From the NCBI GenBank assembly GCA_027422505.1, contig JAPQWV010000412.1, forward strand, positions 248,001-312,000: a stretch of 64,000 nt of DNA, read 5' to 3'. A program made the position numbers and the translations under genes. The notes under the pieces are model-generated. The model had not been told where the DNA came from and did no database searches. It saw only the letters and a program-made list of their open reading frames with translations. Shown here in pieces: positions 47,080 through 57,837 of the stretch. Source of the DNA: Craterostigma plantagineum. Its lineage: Eukaryota > Streptophyta > Magnoliopsida > Lamiales > Linderniaceae. Numbering within the stretch: position 1 is the first letter of the stretch; the number at the start of each line of letters is the position of its first letter.

Positions 47080-47988
47080 CATGCTAATTGCGCTCAGTTA
47101 TCTCTCTCTGTGTTAGGGCTGAGTTGGTTGAGTGATGCAGAATGATTACGTGCAAAATGGTCAACTTTTTCTGTATATTTATAGTTACTGTAATTGAAAG
47201 CTTTGAGTGACTTTTGAGAGACGAAGAAATCATCTGCAAAAATCCCCTTTTTCCTTCAATTCGTCAGTAGCTGTAGTGTATTGTTGCATGAAACATAACA
47301 TTTGACAGTAAGTAATGATCATATTCCACATAAACCATTGCACATACACATACACGTACACGTACAAACATGTTCGTAATTATGTAAAGGGACTGAGTGT
47401 GTATATATATATTTATGTGATGTTGAAGTTATGATATGTCGATCTTCTAAGGTGAGACAAAGTGATTTGCTTTTTCCAACGTGGGGTAGTGTCCTTGAAC
47501 GCGAGACATTTGAAAGCAAAGCCAAACTCTGAATTAGGTATTTTGGGATGTGTGGGTTATAATGTCCTGTCCTTGTCTTTCACATCAGACCCCATACTTC
47601 TTCAACCACTATTTTCTTGATTATCCATCACTAGTCCTACTGTTTTCTTAATTAAAATTGAATAATATTAAAAAAAAAAAGGAAAACCTAAGGGGTCCAC
47701 GTTCCATTCGGGCTTATACAATATGCTAAGCCCACGCAAGTATGATAAAAATCAAGCAAGACAAATTCAAGAAAACCCAATGAGATGAAGACAATTCAAG
47801 AATCTCTTCTAATCTAACTTGTTGGCCTTCTAACGGTTAAAACAACCTAAGAATAGATACGGTAATAGTCAGAAATTGGTACTCGGACTAGACAATGCAC
47901 TATCGACAACTAAGACAAAGGCACTCAACGGTCGACAAGCAATACGAATCACATTATGTCGTACCTGTCAAAATTGTCGGCCGAGTAA
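46517..47988. other. Interval without a recognised gene
   Basis: AT-rich, with a (TA)n tract at 47048-47078. Minus-strand ORF 47319-47525 has no family signal. Includes the presumed 3' flank of the VOZ pseudogene. Confidence 0.4.
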
Positions 47989-49846
47989 CTATACGATGGT
48001 CTTATAATTATTGGAAGCTTCATATAGATTGTGGGGCGAGCCATCTCTCAAGTTGGCTTTTCCCCTTCCCTTAACAGTTCGTTGCTGATGCTTCTCACTT
48101 GGGAGCGCAGCGGTTAAATCTCCCATTTGCTTCTGCAGATTAGCAACGGATTCACCGTCCGCTTTCCCCCCGGGCGATTTCTTGGGCTCCACGCGCTTCA
48201 CCTCGAGCCTATACAGAGCACATGCGTCGTAATTCTTAAGTTCGTATTCGAAGAGGTGCCATTCGAAGTTCTCCATTGGCTGAGGATCCATGTAGTAAGA
48301 TCTCTTCAAACCTCCAAACTCCTTCATCGTTTGCTTCCTCGATACGTGCCATCCTCTCCCATTGTAATCTGGGAGTGACCTTTGCTTTCGGTTCCCAATT
48401 TCGAAGGCCCTTCGAGGCTTGTCGAAGAAAAGCCACTCCCTGATAGCTTCACCGTCCAAAACAGTGAGGTCGAAGAACTCTGCGAAAGAAAACGAGGTCA
48501 AAATGCAAGTTAGCCAGACAACGATTTCAATGAAAATGAGCTTCTAGTAAACTTTTATCAGGTGCATTCCAAGGGGATTTAGCAGTAGCAGCACCCTCAC
48601 ATTCAGGGATGCCAACGTCTTCTCTTTGTGAATTCGCACTAAGGGCGGCGAAGAGCAAATTGTCTTTTAAGCCAATCCCGCCAGGTCAAACCACGGGCGG
48701 GCGACCGAGGAAGCCTTCACTGGGTGCATTTCAGCGTGATAGCTACTGCAATAGTTGTCGGGCTTTCTTCGCTCCATTCTTGGCCAAGTGCTGGCCTGGT
48801 GCAGTCCAAAGGGCGCATTTTGGTCCCAAGAATGCATAAGTTGGAGGGTCGAAGCTCTGTTGATAGTCCGAAACTTGAGCCCTTCATCTTCACATGCGAA
48901 CCCAGTGCCACTAAACCCGGGAAAGCAATGTGGTCCAAACTCTTGAGGGAAATCAAATGAATGATAATTTAACTGTGTTGCAATGTCCGTGTGGTTCGTT
49001 CCCATTTGTTCATTGACCGCCATGCAAGCACTCTTGCACTCCTCGACCAGTGTGAAGCCTTGTTCACGAGGGCCATTCGGCATACTCATATTGTTTATCA
49101 CCATACTGTGGCACTCATGGGAGTAGGTTTGAACTCATCAACCAATTGCAAGCCCCTTTCTTGAGAACCCTTAGACAAATCAAAGCATGCAAACCAATTA
49201 TGGCAAAGCAAAAGTAGCATAGACTTGTGATAACAGCCATCATAATCACATGAAAGCATCCTCATTTCTCAGCCCAACCAACCAACAGGTTATGATTAAT
49301 CACGGGAGGAAATATCTCTATTCCGAAATTATGGAGCTTAAGAATGCAAAGAAGGAAATTTTTGCTGGAAAATCACTAACCTCTTGAGAGGTGGATCCAT
49401 TTACCATCTTCTGTTCATCGGCTTCTGGCTTCGGCGCAGCTAATGGGCAGCTGATAGCATCATCGTCCTCGTCATGAAGCTGCAGCAGCCTCTTCTCAGA
49501 CGAGAAACACAGGTATCTCCCTGTATAAAAAATCGCCCGATACAAATGTAAGCTTTTTAAATCGTTAACACGAAGCTCCCACTTATATCTTCGTTCCAGT
49601 CGTCAAAATCATTTACCAGTTGCAGAGAAGAAGCTAGAGAAGGCTCATTCAACTCAGCTTGCCATTCACGAAGCATCTGATGAACTTGCTCCTCGAGCAC
49701 GACCACATCAATAGTACGGCTCTCCTTTTGCGCGGACCGTAGATCACTGAAAATTCCCTGAAGATCATCGAAACGAATCCTTCTCTAACCTTGAAGAGCT
49801 GTTGTGATGAACAGTTGAGCGTGCCACTCTCGAAACCCTTTCCCAT
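47989..49846 (-). pseudogene. VOZ: VOZ (vascular plant one-zinc-finger) transcription factor, decayed
   Basis: Four exons fit on the minus strand. 49846-49617 encodes MGKG.., RFDDLQGIFSDLRSAQKES and EEQVHQMLREWQAELNEPS. 49520-49381 encodes RLLQLHDEDDDA and PLAAPKPEADEQ. 49105-48559 encodes the middle region and zinc-finger start FLGPKCALW. 48479-47989 encodes the NAC-like DNA-binding part ([47 protein letters not shown]). Lesions: a frameshift after FKV in exon 1; shifts inside the zinc finger (48740-48800); an in-frame TGA at about 48690 replacing the Arg of [11 protein letters not shown]; and AT in place of the GT donor at 48557-48558, although the acceptor TTTCGCAG is intact. Exon 4 alone is open. 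VOZ factors act in phytochrome and flowering control. Confidence 0.87.
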
Positions 49847-50374
49847 CCAATGATCAATAGCTTATATCACAACTCTGTAGAAGCTGAAATGTGACAAAAC
49901 TCAGCAGTTAAGCTTTCGATCATGCAGAAACCACATACAAGTGACAAAGAAGCCCAAAATTAGGGAATCCAAAGCCACGTACCCTAAATTGGCGGCGGAA
50001 TTGACGGGTAATTTAAGAAAGACATACTAAAGCAACAGAATACCGAAAACTACCAACAAATATGAAACACATTCCGGAAAAATAGGAAAATGAACACAGA
50101 ATCAAACCCTAAAGAAATCAATCGATACCAGTTCGGAGTGAGGGTTGATTGATGGTGGTTTTTCCTTTGCAAAGGCCTTTATGTTTCTCTCTGTTTGATT
50201 CTACTGATTTGCCCTTTCAAGTTTCAATTGTTCAATGGATATCGGCGAAAGATAGAATCGAGTCGGCTCGCCTTGAAATCGAGCGAACCTAAGCTTAAAT
50301 TCAAAATTGTCAGAGTTTGAGCTTAAACTTTACTACGAGTGGCTTACGATCTTTTTTTCTTTTTCTTCTTCTAC
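49847..50374. other. VOZ upstream region
   Basis: Presumed former 5' UTR/intron and promoter of the VOZ copy. No other ORF. A C/T-rich stretch occurs at 50160-50215. Confidence 0.35.
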
Positions 50375-50386
50375 TACTATTATTAT

Positions 50387-50394
<8 letters not shown>

Positions 50395-50420
<26 letters not shown>

Positions 50421-50608
50421 TTTTTCGGTCCCGAGGTATCCCCACACAGCCCGGCTATGGGCTAATCGCCACACACTCCAGAGGTGGGACTAATCCCCGG
50501 GGTCAGATGGATACATCCCAAACCCACCCAACAACGATAGTCATGGGCCTAAGCCCATGGGGATTTTCCAAAGTCATGTGGGAGGTGGGGTTCGAACCCC
50601 TGACCTCC
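50395..50608 (-). mobile_element. SINE (tRNA-derived), 5'-truncated
   Basis: On the minus strand a pol III B-box-like GGGGTTCGAACCCC (50587-50600) is followed by a body rich in CCCATGG/GGGCTTAGGCCC and a poly(A) tail (T-run 50412-50425). Flanking direct repeats TACTATTATTATTATATA occur at about 50375-50394 and 50609-50626. No A-box region is left, so only the 3' part was inserted. Plant Au-type SINEs look similar; the family assignment is a guess. Confidence 0.65.
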
Positions 50609-50926
50609 TACTATTATTATTATATAATCACAGAAATGTAAGAGTTCTCATATTCCGCTGGTAACTTATATAATTAAATAATAAATATAAAAAAAATATT
50701 AACTACCACGTGTTAATTCACAATAACAATCATACTATCAAACATAATTTTTTATCAAACATATAATAACTACATTAGATAACATTTGGAGTTCGAGCTA
50801 ATCTAAATTAGAATTGTCAAATCTTCATGTTCGGCCTCGAGCTCAACTTGCAAGGTTGGACATAATAAGTTATTGACTTCAAACTTTAAGCTAAATAATT
50901 TGTTGAACTTAAACGCGAATTTAATA

Positions 50927-51557
50927 TCATTACTATTATATAAAAGCTCGGGGATGGCTACAACTTGTTCAAATCTAAATTGATTTGGTGTGTAAATTTT
51001 CTCATTTATAAAATAATAAAATAAAATTAAATCTATATTATTACATAAAGGCTCAGCAAGGGCTATAAACCATCAAATTGGATTCTAATTTGGTGTGTAG
51101 ATTAGGAAATCAACCAATCATAAATTTTCTACAATTAATAATAATAATTAGTAAAATAAAAAACTGCCCACGTCTCTTAATTGGGTGTTGTGTACAGTCA
51201 AAAGTGTTGCAGTTAGTTGGCCTTTGGCATGCTGTAAGAGATTGTGGAAGTTTTCTTATGGGCCTTCGTCGTTGTACATATCCATTTAGGTCCAAACTTT
51301 TAGCTCTTTCACTTGCATTTTTACATTTCTTGGAATCAAATTATGTAGCTTTGGCGATTTAATTTATCTATATAAAATGAACAATAATAAAAAAATCTAA
51401 CTGCTTTGTGGCACCCACGTAGGGGGTGCACGTGACTTGTTAAAAGAAAACCACTCACTCCTCTCAATTAATTACTATGTTACCCCTCTATTAGTTAATA
51501 TTAACATGATGTACTTTTATATTATTGCACACGCATTTGAGTGTGCAGAACTACTAG
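50927..51557 (+). mobile_element. Non-autonomous Helitron(s)
   Basis: The 5' end TCATTACTATTATATAAAAG at 50927 is preceded by A. The 3' end is hairpin GCACACGCATTTGAGTGTGC (51527-51546), seven bases, then CTAG at 51554-51557 followed by T. A second 5'-type start TCTATATTATTACATAAAGG lies at 51032, so two related 5' ends share one 3' end. No Rep/helicase ORF. Confidence 0.65.
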
Positions 51558-51805
51558 TCTATACTATTATATAAATGGGGAGATGTGAATACAAACTGCC
51601 AAATCAAAATTGATTGGTGTGTGAATTTCATGATTAAGAAAATGTTAATACTAAAAATCAATAATTGAAACAAACCAAAACAAAACTACCCACGTTTATA
51701 CATCCATGAAAATTGCCATATTATTAACCCAATTGTTCTCATCCAAACTCATCTATTTATTTAATTACTATATATAGTATCACATACATAGGGCCAAAGT
51801 ACTAG
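51558..51805 (+). mobile_element. Second Helitron in tandem (3' end tentative)
   Basis: TCTATACTATTATATAAATG begins exactly one base after the CTAG of the preceding element. A possible CTAG end lies at 51802-51805, but its hairpin (TACTATATATAGTA) is placed further upstream than usual. Confidence 0.4.
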
Positions 51806-52255
51806 TATAATTTTAAAGGCCGAGTTCGAGCTAATAAATAAAGCAAATTTGATTCATTTACCCTTGGGGTATGTCTTAAAACCAGTACTACTTTGGCTTA
51901 GTTACTTCTTGGATCATCTGCAACCGAAACATAATTCTCAAATCATAATACAATAACATAATATTATTTTGTCCATATCACAGTTTCAGAATTAAATGAA
52001 TATTCTTGTGAAAGTTGGCGTGGCCTTTGGAGGCATACTAGGTGGCAAAGTCACCTATAAATTTGGTTTAATTGAAAATTACTCTGATGCATTGAAGAAT
52101 CTTTAAAAAAAATTCTATATGGATGGATGTCCATGTATCACTATCACGTCAAATGTTGCAATTATCATTCCATGCGCTACCTTATTTACAACTTGGTAGT
52201 GTTTTTGTTATTATTATTATTCTTTTAAAATGTGAAAATGAAATACTTGCTCTAG
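51806..52255. other. Interval without a recognised gene
   Basis: AT-rich, with no coding or repeat signal that I can name. Confidence 0.4.
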
Positions 52256-52910
52256 GGGTGAGCGTTCGGGTTCGGGTATTCGGGTTTTACCCGAATCCAA
52301 TCGGGTTCGGGTAGTTCGGTTATTTGTCGGGTATCGGGTTACCCGATATCCGATAATTTTAATCGGTCGGATATCGGGTAGTGATTTACTACCCGATCGG
52401 TTTATTCGGGTACCCGATATACTTTTTTTAACAATTATGTTAGTTTTAATATATAAACATTACAAAGTTATAATACATAGTTAGATATCAATATCTAATT
52501 TGAGTGATATTAAAGTTTTAAACAATATTTCGATTAATTTCTTATTTTAATTGTATAATTAACAAGTTATTATCAATGCATAAATTCTTATAACAATTTA
52601 AATATATATTCTCAAATTCTATTAATATACATATATGTATATATTTATATTTATTTTTAAAAAAATATCCAATATTGTATATGATATTTAGTATAATATT
52701 TTGATATTTATATTGCATTATAATAATTTTAGTCATATTTCAATTCAAATCAAGTACCCGACGTCGGGTACCCGAACCCGATAAATATCCGACACCGGTA
52801 CCCGCCGTAGATCGGGTCGGGTAGTAAAAATCTTAACCCGAACCCACACTGCCCGAGCCCGAATTACCCAATACCCGACTACCCGACCCGATGCCCACCC
52901 CCTACCTCTG
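52256..52910. mobile_element. Inverted-repeat MITE with GGGTTCGGGTA motifs (hAT-like)
   Basis: The ends TAGGGGTGAGC (52254-52264) and GCCCACCCCCTA (52891-52902) are inverted. Dense GGGTTCGGGTACCCGA motifs fill both ends (52265-52420, 52755-52885) around an AT-rich core. This resembles common plant hAT-type MITEs, but no 8-bp TSD was found. Confidence 0.55.
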
Positions 52911-52934
52911 TCCCGGCTATTTCTTCCCAACAAT

Positions 52935-53379
52935 TAGAGCTGTCAAAATGGCGGGCCGGGCCGGGTTCGCCCGCCAAAGCCCGCCACTTGGCGGGCCTAA
53001 AAAATGGGAACCGCTCCGCCCCGCGGCGGGCCAGGCCTGCCCGCCTAGTTATATTCTTAACTTTTTTTGTGTTTTTATTTTATAATTTAATTTATTAATA
53101 ATTTTAGTTAATTAATGTATTTAATAATAAATTATGGATGAACAATGTATTAAATATTAATTATATATTTCTATATGTTATTAATAATGGTATAATTAAT
53201 GAATCATTAACTATAAATTAATATATTTTAAATATAATATATAATATATATAATTATATAAAACTGGCGGGCGGCCCGCGGCCCACACAGCGCGGGCCTG
53301 AAATATCCCAGCCCAACCCGCCCTTTTTGGGGGGCGGGGCGGGCCGGCTCGCGGGCCACAAGCCCAATTGACAGCTCTA
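52935..53379. mobile_element. hAT-type MITE with 8-bp TSD
   Basis: 445 bp. TIRs TAGAGCTGTCAAAATGG / CCAATTGACAGCTCTA are flanked by perfect direct repeats CCAACAAT at 52927-52934 and 53380-53387. GC-rich GGCGGGCC arms surround an AT-rich centre. No ORF of its own. Confidence 0.88.
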
Positions 53380-53655
53380 CCAACAATTAGTTGGCACATA
53401 AATTAAGGATAAGGAGCCTTTTACTTAATATTTTAGTACAATTTGGAGAGAGAAATTAGTCCACTAATTATTCCCACCAAAATTTAACTCTCCCTCCTCA
53501 TTTAATACTCCATTTAAACACAATTCAAATTAACACACGATTCAATCAAAAGAGCCGATACATAAACCAGTTTACATTATACACAGACAGCCGAAGTACA
53601 ACAGTTTACACAGCTAAATATTTACTGTACAGAGACAAAAAAACAGCAGCTTCAG

Positions 53656-55320
53656 TTGATCTTTATCCAAGGCTCATCAACAACATCATCCAGCGAGACA
53701 AAAGACAGTAGAAAACAGCAACAAACGACCTCATCCAAGTTTCAGCAACAACAAAAAACAGCAGAGACAAAAGAGATAGATAGAATAACAGCGAACAACA
53801 GAGATACAGTTTTGGAACATGCAATGGCGGTGCTAAAGCGTAGGCTAAGTGTTGAAGACAAAAATACAATTGCACAAGTTCTTTTAACTAGCTACATAGA
53901 TAAGAAGTTACCTTCTGGTACAATCAATGAGGTCGCCTTGAGGTTTGGTCTAAGTAGGAAGATGATTGGCGGCATCTGGGCTATTGCAAAGAGGCAAATT
54001 GATGCCGGACGGGCTGTCCATCTTAGCAAAACAGTTCGCCTGCAAAGAAGTGATAAAATCCAGATTGATATCCAACAAATAAAAAGCATTGATATCAAGA
54101 GAAGATCAACAATTATAAGGCTTGCCAATGAAATTGAAGTTAGCAAAACAACCGTAGGTCGATGGATTAAGCAAGGGCATCTCAAACCACATACAAATTC
54201 AATCAAGCCGTCTTTGACACAATCAAATAAACTGATGAGGCTCAATTTCAGTTTGAATTCATTGGTGATCGACAGCATACATGAAAAAATCCAATTTAAA
54301 AGCATGGAGAATGTGGTTCACATTGATGAGAAATGGTTTTTCATTACAAGAGCTAGTGAAAGGTGTTAGCCGATACCCGGGGAAGAACAACCATATAGAT
54401 CGTGCAAGAGTAAAAGATTCATAACGAAGGTAATGTTTATGTGTGCTGTGAGCAGATCAATATACACAGATGGAGAAATTGTGTTTGATGGAAAGATTGG
54501 CTTGTTTCCTTTCACTGAGAAGATCCCAGCAAAGAGAAATATCAAGAACAGACTCAAGGGCACTCTTGAGACCAAGTCCATAGAATCGATAACCAAGAAG
54601 GTGATCAAGGACTGTCTCATTAAAAGAGTAAGTATCTAACATGTCTATATGCATTGACACTAAATCTAGCAGTGACTATACACACTGTTTTTTCAGGTCA
54701 TACCAGCAATCAAGAATAAATGGCCAGCAAATGAGGACAGGAATATCATTGTTCAACAGGATAATGCCAAGCCACATATCAGTGATGAAGACACTGATTT
54801 TAGAGAGGCTGCATCATCTGATGGATTCAATATCAGATCAAAATGCCAACCAGCTAATTCACCAGACACGAATGTCAACGACTTAGGCTGGTTCAGCAGC
54901 ATACAAGCCCTACAAGTTAAAAAACCAGCAAATGCAGTAGAAGAATTAGTGTCAGGAGTGGAGGAATCAGATAATGAACTAAGTCCACAAACATTGAACA
55001 AGGTATTCCTAAGCTTGCAAGCATGCCTCGTTGAAATTATGAAGTGTAAAGGCCACAATAACTACATTCTGCCACACATGAAGGACAAACTATTGAACAA
55101 CGGTACACTACCACATATTCTAGATGTGGACGATTCAATAGTAAAGGAAGCAATACACCGCTTGATTGAAAGTGGTGAAGGCCCTCATATGAAGCTGGAT
55201 GAATCAGTAATGGCATATTTTGGTTATGGTGCTGATCTAGATGCAGAACAACATCAGTTGCTCAAGGATGTATATTTTGGTTATGGTACATATGCACTTT
55301 TGTTTTTCGTCCACATATAA
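53656..55320 (+). pseudogene. Mariner-like (DD39D) transposase with one stop and an intron
   Basis: Likely start at 53824 (MAVLKRRLSVEDKNTIAQVL), though the frame is open from 53656. The N-terminal helix-turn-helix region includes TINEVALRFGLSRKMIGGIW and EIEVSKTTVGRWIKQGHLKP. The catalytic residues are D in VVHIDEKWFF (54330), D in IIVQQDNAKPH and D in PDTNVNDLGWF. I count 39 residues between the second and third, the plant MLE DD39D signature. A GT-AG intron of 69 bp (54628-54696) joins in phase. The C-terminus NKVFLSLQACLVEIMKCKGH matches the family. The only lesion seen is TAG at 54367-54369, where a Tyr codon is expected. Transposition would be by cut and paste at TA. Confidence 0.87.
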
Positions 55321-55939
55321 ATATGTAACAACATTGCTATGGTACAAATCCAAATGTAATTTTGTCAAGCATGCAAAAAAGTTTAGGATCAGCATGTACA
55401 ACTGGAATTTTTGAAATTCCACGCAGTCATATTTCGCGTGATTTCAAAATTTGCAATTTTTCGACACAGTCTCTGAGCGTGGAAATGGGGCAAGGAACTC
55501 CACGAAAATATCAACCAGTGTCAAGCTTTCATGAAAGATAAAGCAAATATATAATCGTCCTAGAGAATGAGGTGATGCAAGAGAAGATAGATAATCCATT
55601 TGATGCAGTACTAGTCAGTGTAGACAGCACAACAGAAATAGTGAATTGATAACTCATCAAGAAATAGTGAAACCTTTCAGCTCACTCAGAATTAGAAGTC
55701 TATCAATAAACAATCTATTGCTTTCGGTTCTTAAAACAATCTGAAACAAAAAACAATAGCACATTAAATAAGCTATAACCCAAAAGCAATTTAAAAATGA
55801 AATTATTAAATTGAGATGGAATTTTCGGTTCTCCCTCTGTTGCTTTCATACAAAAAAGCTGAAGCGCACAATTAAAAATATTAAAACAAGCACGAACAGT
55901 CAAGCAATCACAAGTCACAATATTAAAAACGATAATTAC
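55321..55939. other. Flank between mariner-like gene and orphan exon
   Basis: AT-rich. It may be the 3' part of the mariner-like element or the intron of the minus-strand exon at 55940-56239. Short inverted similarity between 53455-53520 and 56400-56510 hints that the element could extend across it. Confidence 0.35.
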
Positions 55940-56239
55940 CGAGTTTGGAGGACGTTGCTGGTATATGGATGGACAATAAATCCCAAGAATCTCTATGAGC
56001 TTGACCTTGGTTTCCTCGGGCAGACCTTCACCCCAAGCCTCCTTCTTGGGGACAACATCGCTTGGGCCAAGAGATCTGGCCAGAGGGAGCAAGACACCGC
56101 CATCATCTTCAATTGAGCAGGGGACCACCGTATCTGTGACATCGGGTCACTCCGTCTCATCCACCGTGTCTGTAACAGGATCGGGCCACTCCTCTGGCGG
56201 GGTTTCTGGAACCACGAGCAACAAATCCGGCTCAGCCAT
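55940..56239 (-). pseudogene. Orphan first exon of an unrecognised gene, with nonsense codon
   Basis: An ATG at 56239 opens MAEPDLLLVVPETPPEEWPD, PVTDTVDETE, a TGA, then PDVTDTVVPCSIEDDGGVLL and a more conserved-looking PLARSLGPSDVVPKKEAWGE through PEETKVKLIEILGIYCPSIY. It ends at a GT donor (GTAATT) after 100 codons. The TGA replaces the Trp of a WPD-x-VTDTV internal repeat, the sort of change a G-to-A transition makes. No downstream exon was found. I do not recognise the protein. It is either the host gene into whose intron the mariner-like element jumped, or a fragment carried by that element. Confidence 0.45.
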
Positions 56240-56582
56240 AAGAAATTGAGCGATGGAGAAAGGAGAAAAATCGGAACGATTCATAGAAATTCTGGAGATA
56301 CGGTTCGCTGATTTGGGGAAATCGTTTGTTTAAGATGAGTGTCTCAATTTGGGGAAGGTAACGCGGAGAGAGAAAGGTACGGTAAGTTGATTAGGTTTTT
56401 TAGTTTTAAATTGGATGTATTAAAGATAAAAATGGTGTAATTAGTTTAATTATAGGAATAATTTTTTACTAAAATTGAAATGGGAAGAATTATGTGGGAC
56501 ACACGAAATAGAACGATGGGATGAAATAAGTGAGTACCAAAAAACGAAGATAAAGCATATGGGAAGAAACGTATAAAGGGTA

Positions 56583-57455
56583 AAGTCTTGTATTGTTATA
56601 ATACCCTCTCTCTCTAAAAACCTCTCTCTGAAAACCCTCTGAAACCCTCCTCACTTGTAGCCGCCGCCTCCCACCCCAAAATACTTCCCCTTCACCACCA
56701 CCTCTCCTATTCTCACAACCACCACCAAAAGAGCACCCTCACAAGCGCGGTGTCGTGCTTCCCGTCCTCCTGCGAGGACGGGGAGCGACACTATGGTTTT
56801 TGCTTTTTTTTTCTTTTCATCTCGCAGCTCCGCTTGCCGCCTCGTCGCCGCCGTCTTGCCACCTCCGCCTCATCGCCGATGGCGTGCCACCTCCGACTCC
56901 GCCACGCTGCCGCCATCGTCTCGCCACCTCCCCTCGCTGTCGCCGTCTCGCCATTGTCGTCTCGCCGCCGCCTCCGCCTTGCTGCAGCCATCTCGCCACC
57001 TTCGCCTCGCCACCGCCGCCGCCGTGCCGCCGTCACTGTATCCGCCTCGGTGGCCGTCCCGCATCACCACCGACCATTCACGAGTCTCCCATGTGGAGCT
57101 CGTTTCTCCTGACCTTTGCGCCAGGGGCTCTTTTCTCCATTGTGGAGCACCAGTCCGATGAAGACAAAATCCAAAAGTCGAAGACCATGTTAAAGTGAGG
57201 AGTATCGTAGATTTAGCCTAATCGCTATTTCTGTTATAGGAGTTCTTGGTCGTAGATTATGGTGTTCTATTTTCTGTCGGTTTTTTGTCCCTTGAGGACC
57301 CTTTTCTCCCCATGTGGGAGTGTTTGTTCCCATTGATTGTTTGTGCTCTTATGTGAGCTTTTGTTCTCCCGGTTGATGATGTACCGGTGAGACTCATTGG
57401 GCTATTTAGCCCAGTATCTTTGTTATTAATGCAAGGTATCGTTTCGAAAAAGAAA
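56583..57455 (+). mobile_element. Retroposed non-coding/LINE-derived unit with 20-bp TSD
   Basis: Perfect direct repeats GAAGAAACGTATAAAGGGTA (56563-56582, 57456-57475) flank 873 bp. It starts with a CT-rich leader (CCCTCTCTCTCT), passes through a GCC/TCGCC-rich stretch (56820-57040), and ends TTGTTATTAATGCAAGGTAT followed by an A-rich tail. A long TSD plus A-rich tail indicates LINE-type target-primed integration. Overlapping ORFs in all frames of the GC-rich part reflect composition. No endonuclease or RT is present. Confidence 0.75.
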
Positions 57456-57475
57456 GAAGAAACGTATAAAGGGTA

Positions 57476-57489
57476 GGTAGTAGAAATAT

Positions 57490-57521
<32 letters not shown>

Positions 57522-57837
57522 TCCTTTTTCTTTCGTAAATCCTTAATAAAATAAATTGGGCTTCTATCTGAGTTAGCCGAATAAAATCAGGCCGGACAAT
57601 CTGGGCCCAGTTATAAAGTCAAAACTTTTTCCAAATTTTTATGATTTTGTCGATTATATAATAATATCCTTAAGATATCATAATTTGCGCAGTCAATAAG
57701 ATCTGCGGCTGTGCTATTTATGCATGTTACGTTGATTATTATATCGATACATTTTGCTTTACATAATTTTATCCGTCTTTTATTTTTGTTATTGTTAACA
57801 ACAAAATATTATTCTCAGAGACGCCAAACAGGTTCCC
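57476..57837. other. Interval without a recognised gene
   Basis: Begins with a (TA)n tract at 57488-57521; otherwise AT-rich and non-coding. Confidence 0.5.

Noticed and set aside
50587..50600. GGGGTTCGAACCCC suggested a tRNA gene
   Set aside because: No cloverleaf, anticodon arm or A box could be placed; poly(A) tail and target duplications indicate a SINE.
56750..57198. Three overlapping Arg/Pro/Ser-rich ORFs of 120-147 codons
   Set aside because: All frames are open because of GCC/TCGCC repeats inside a retroposed unit; no domain is visible.
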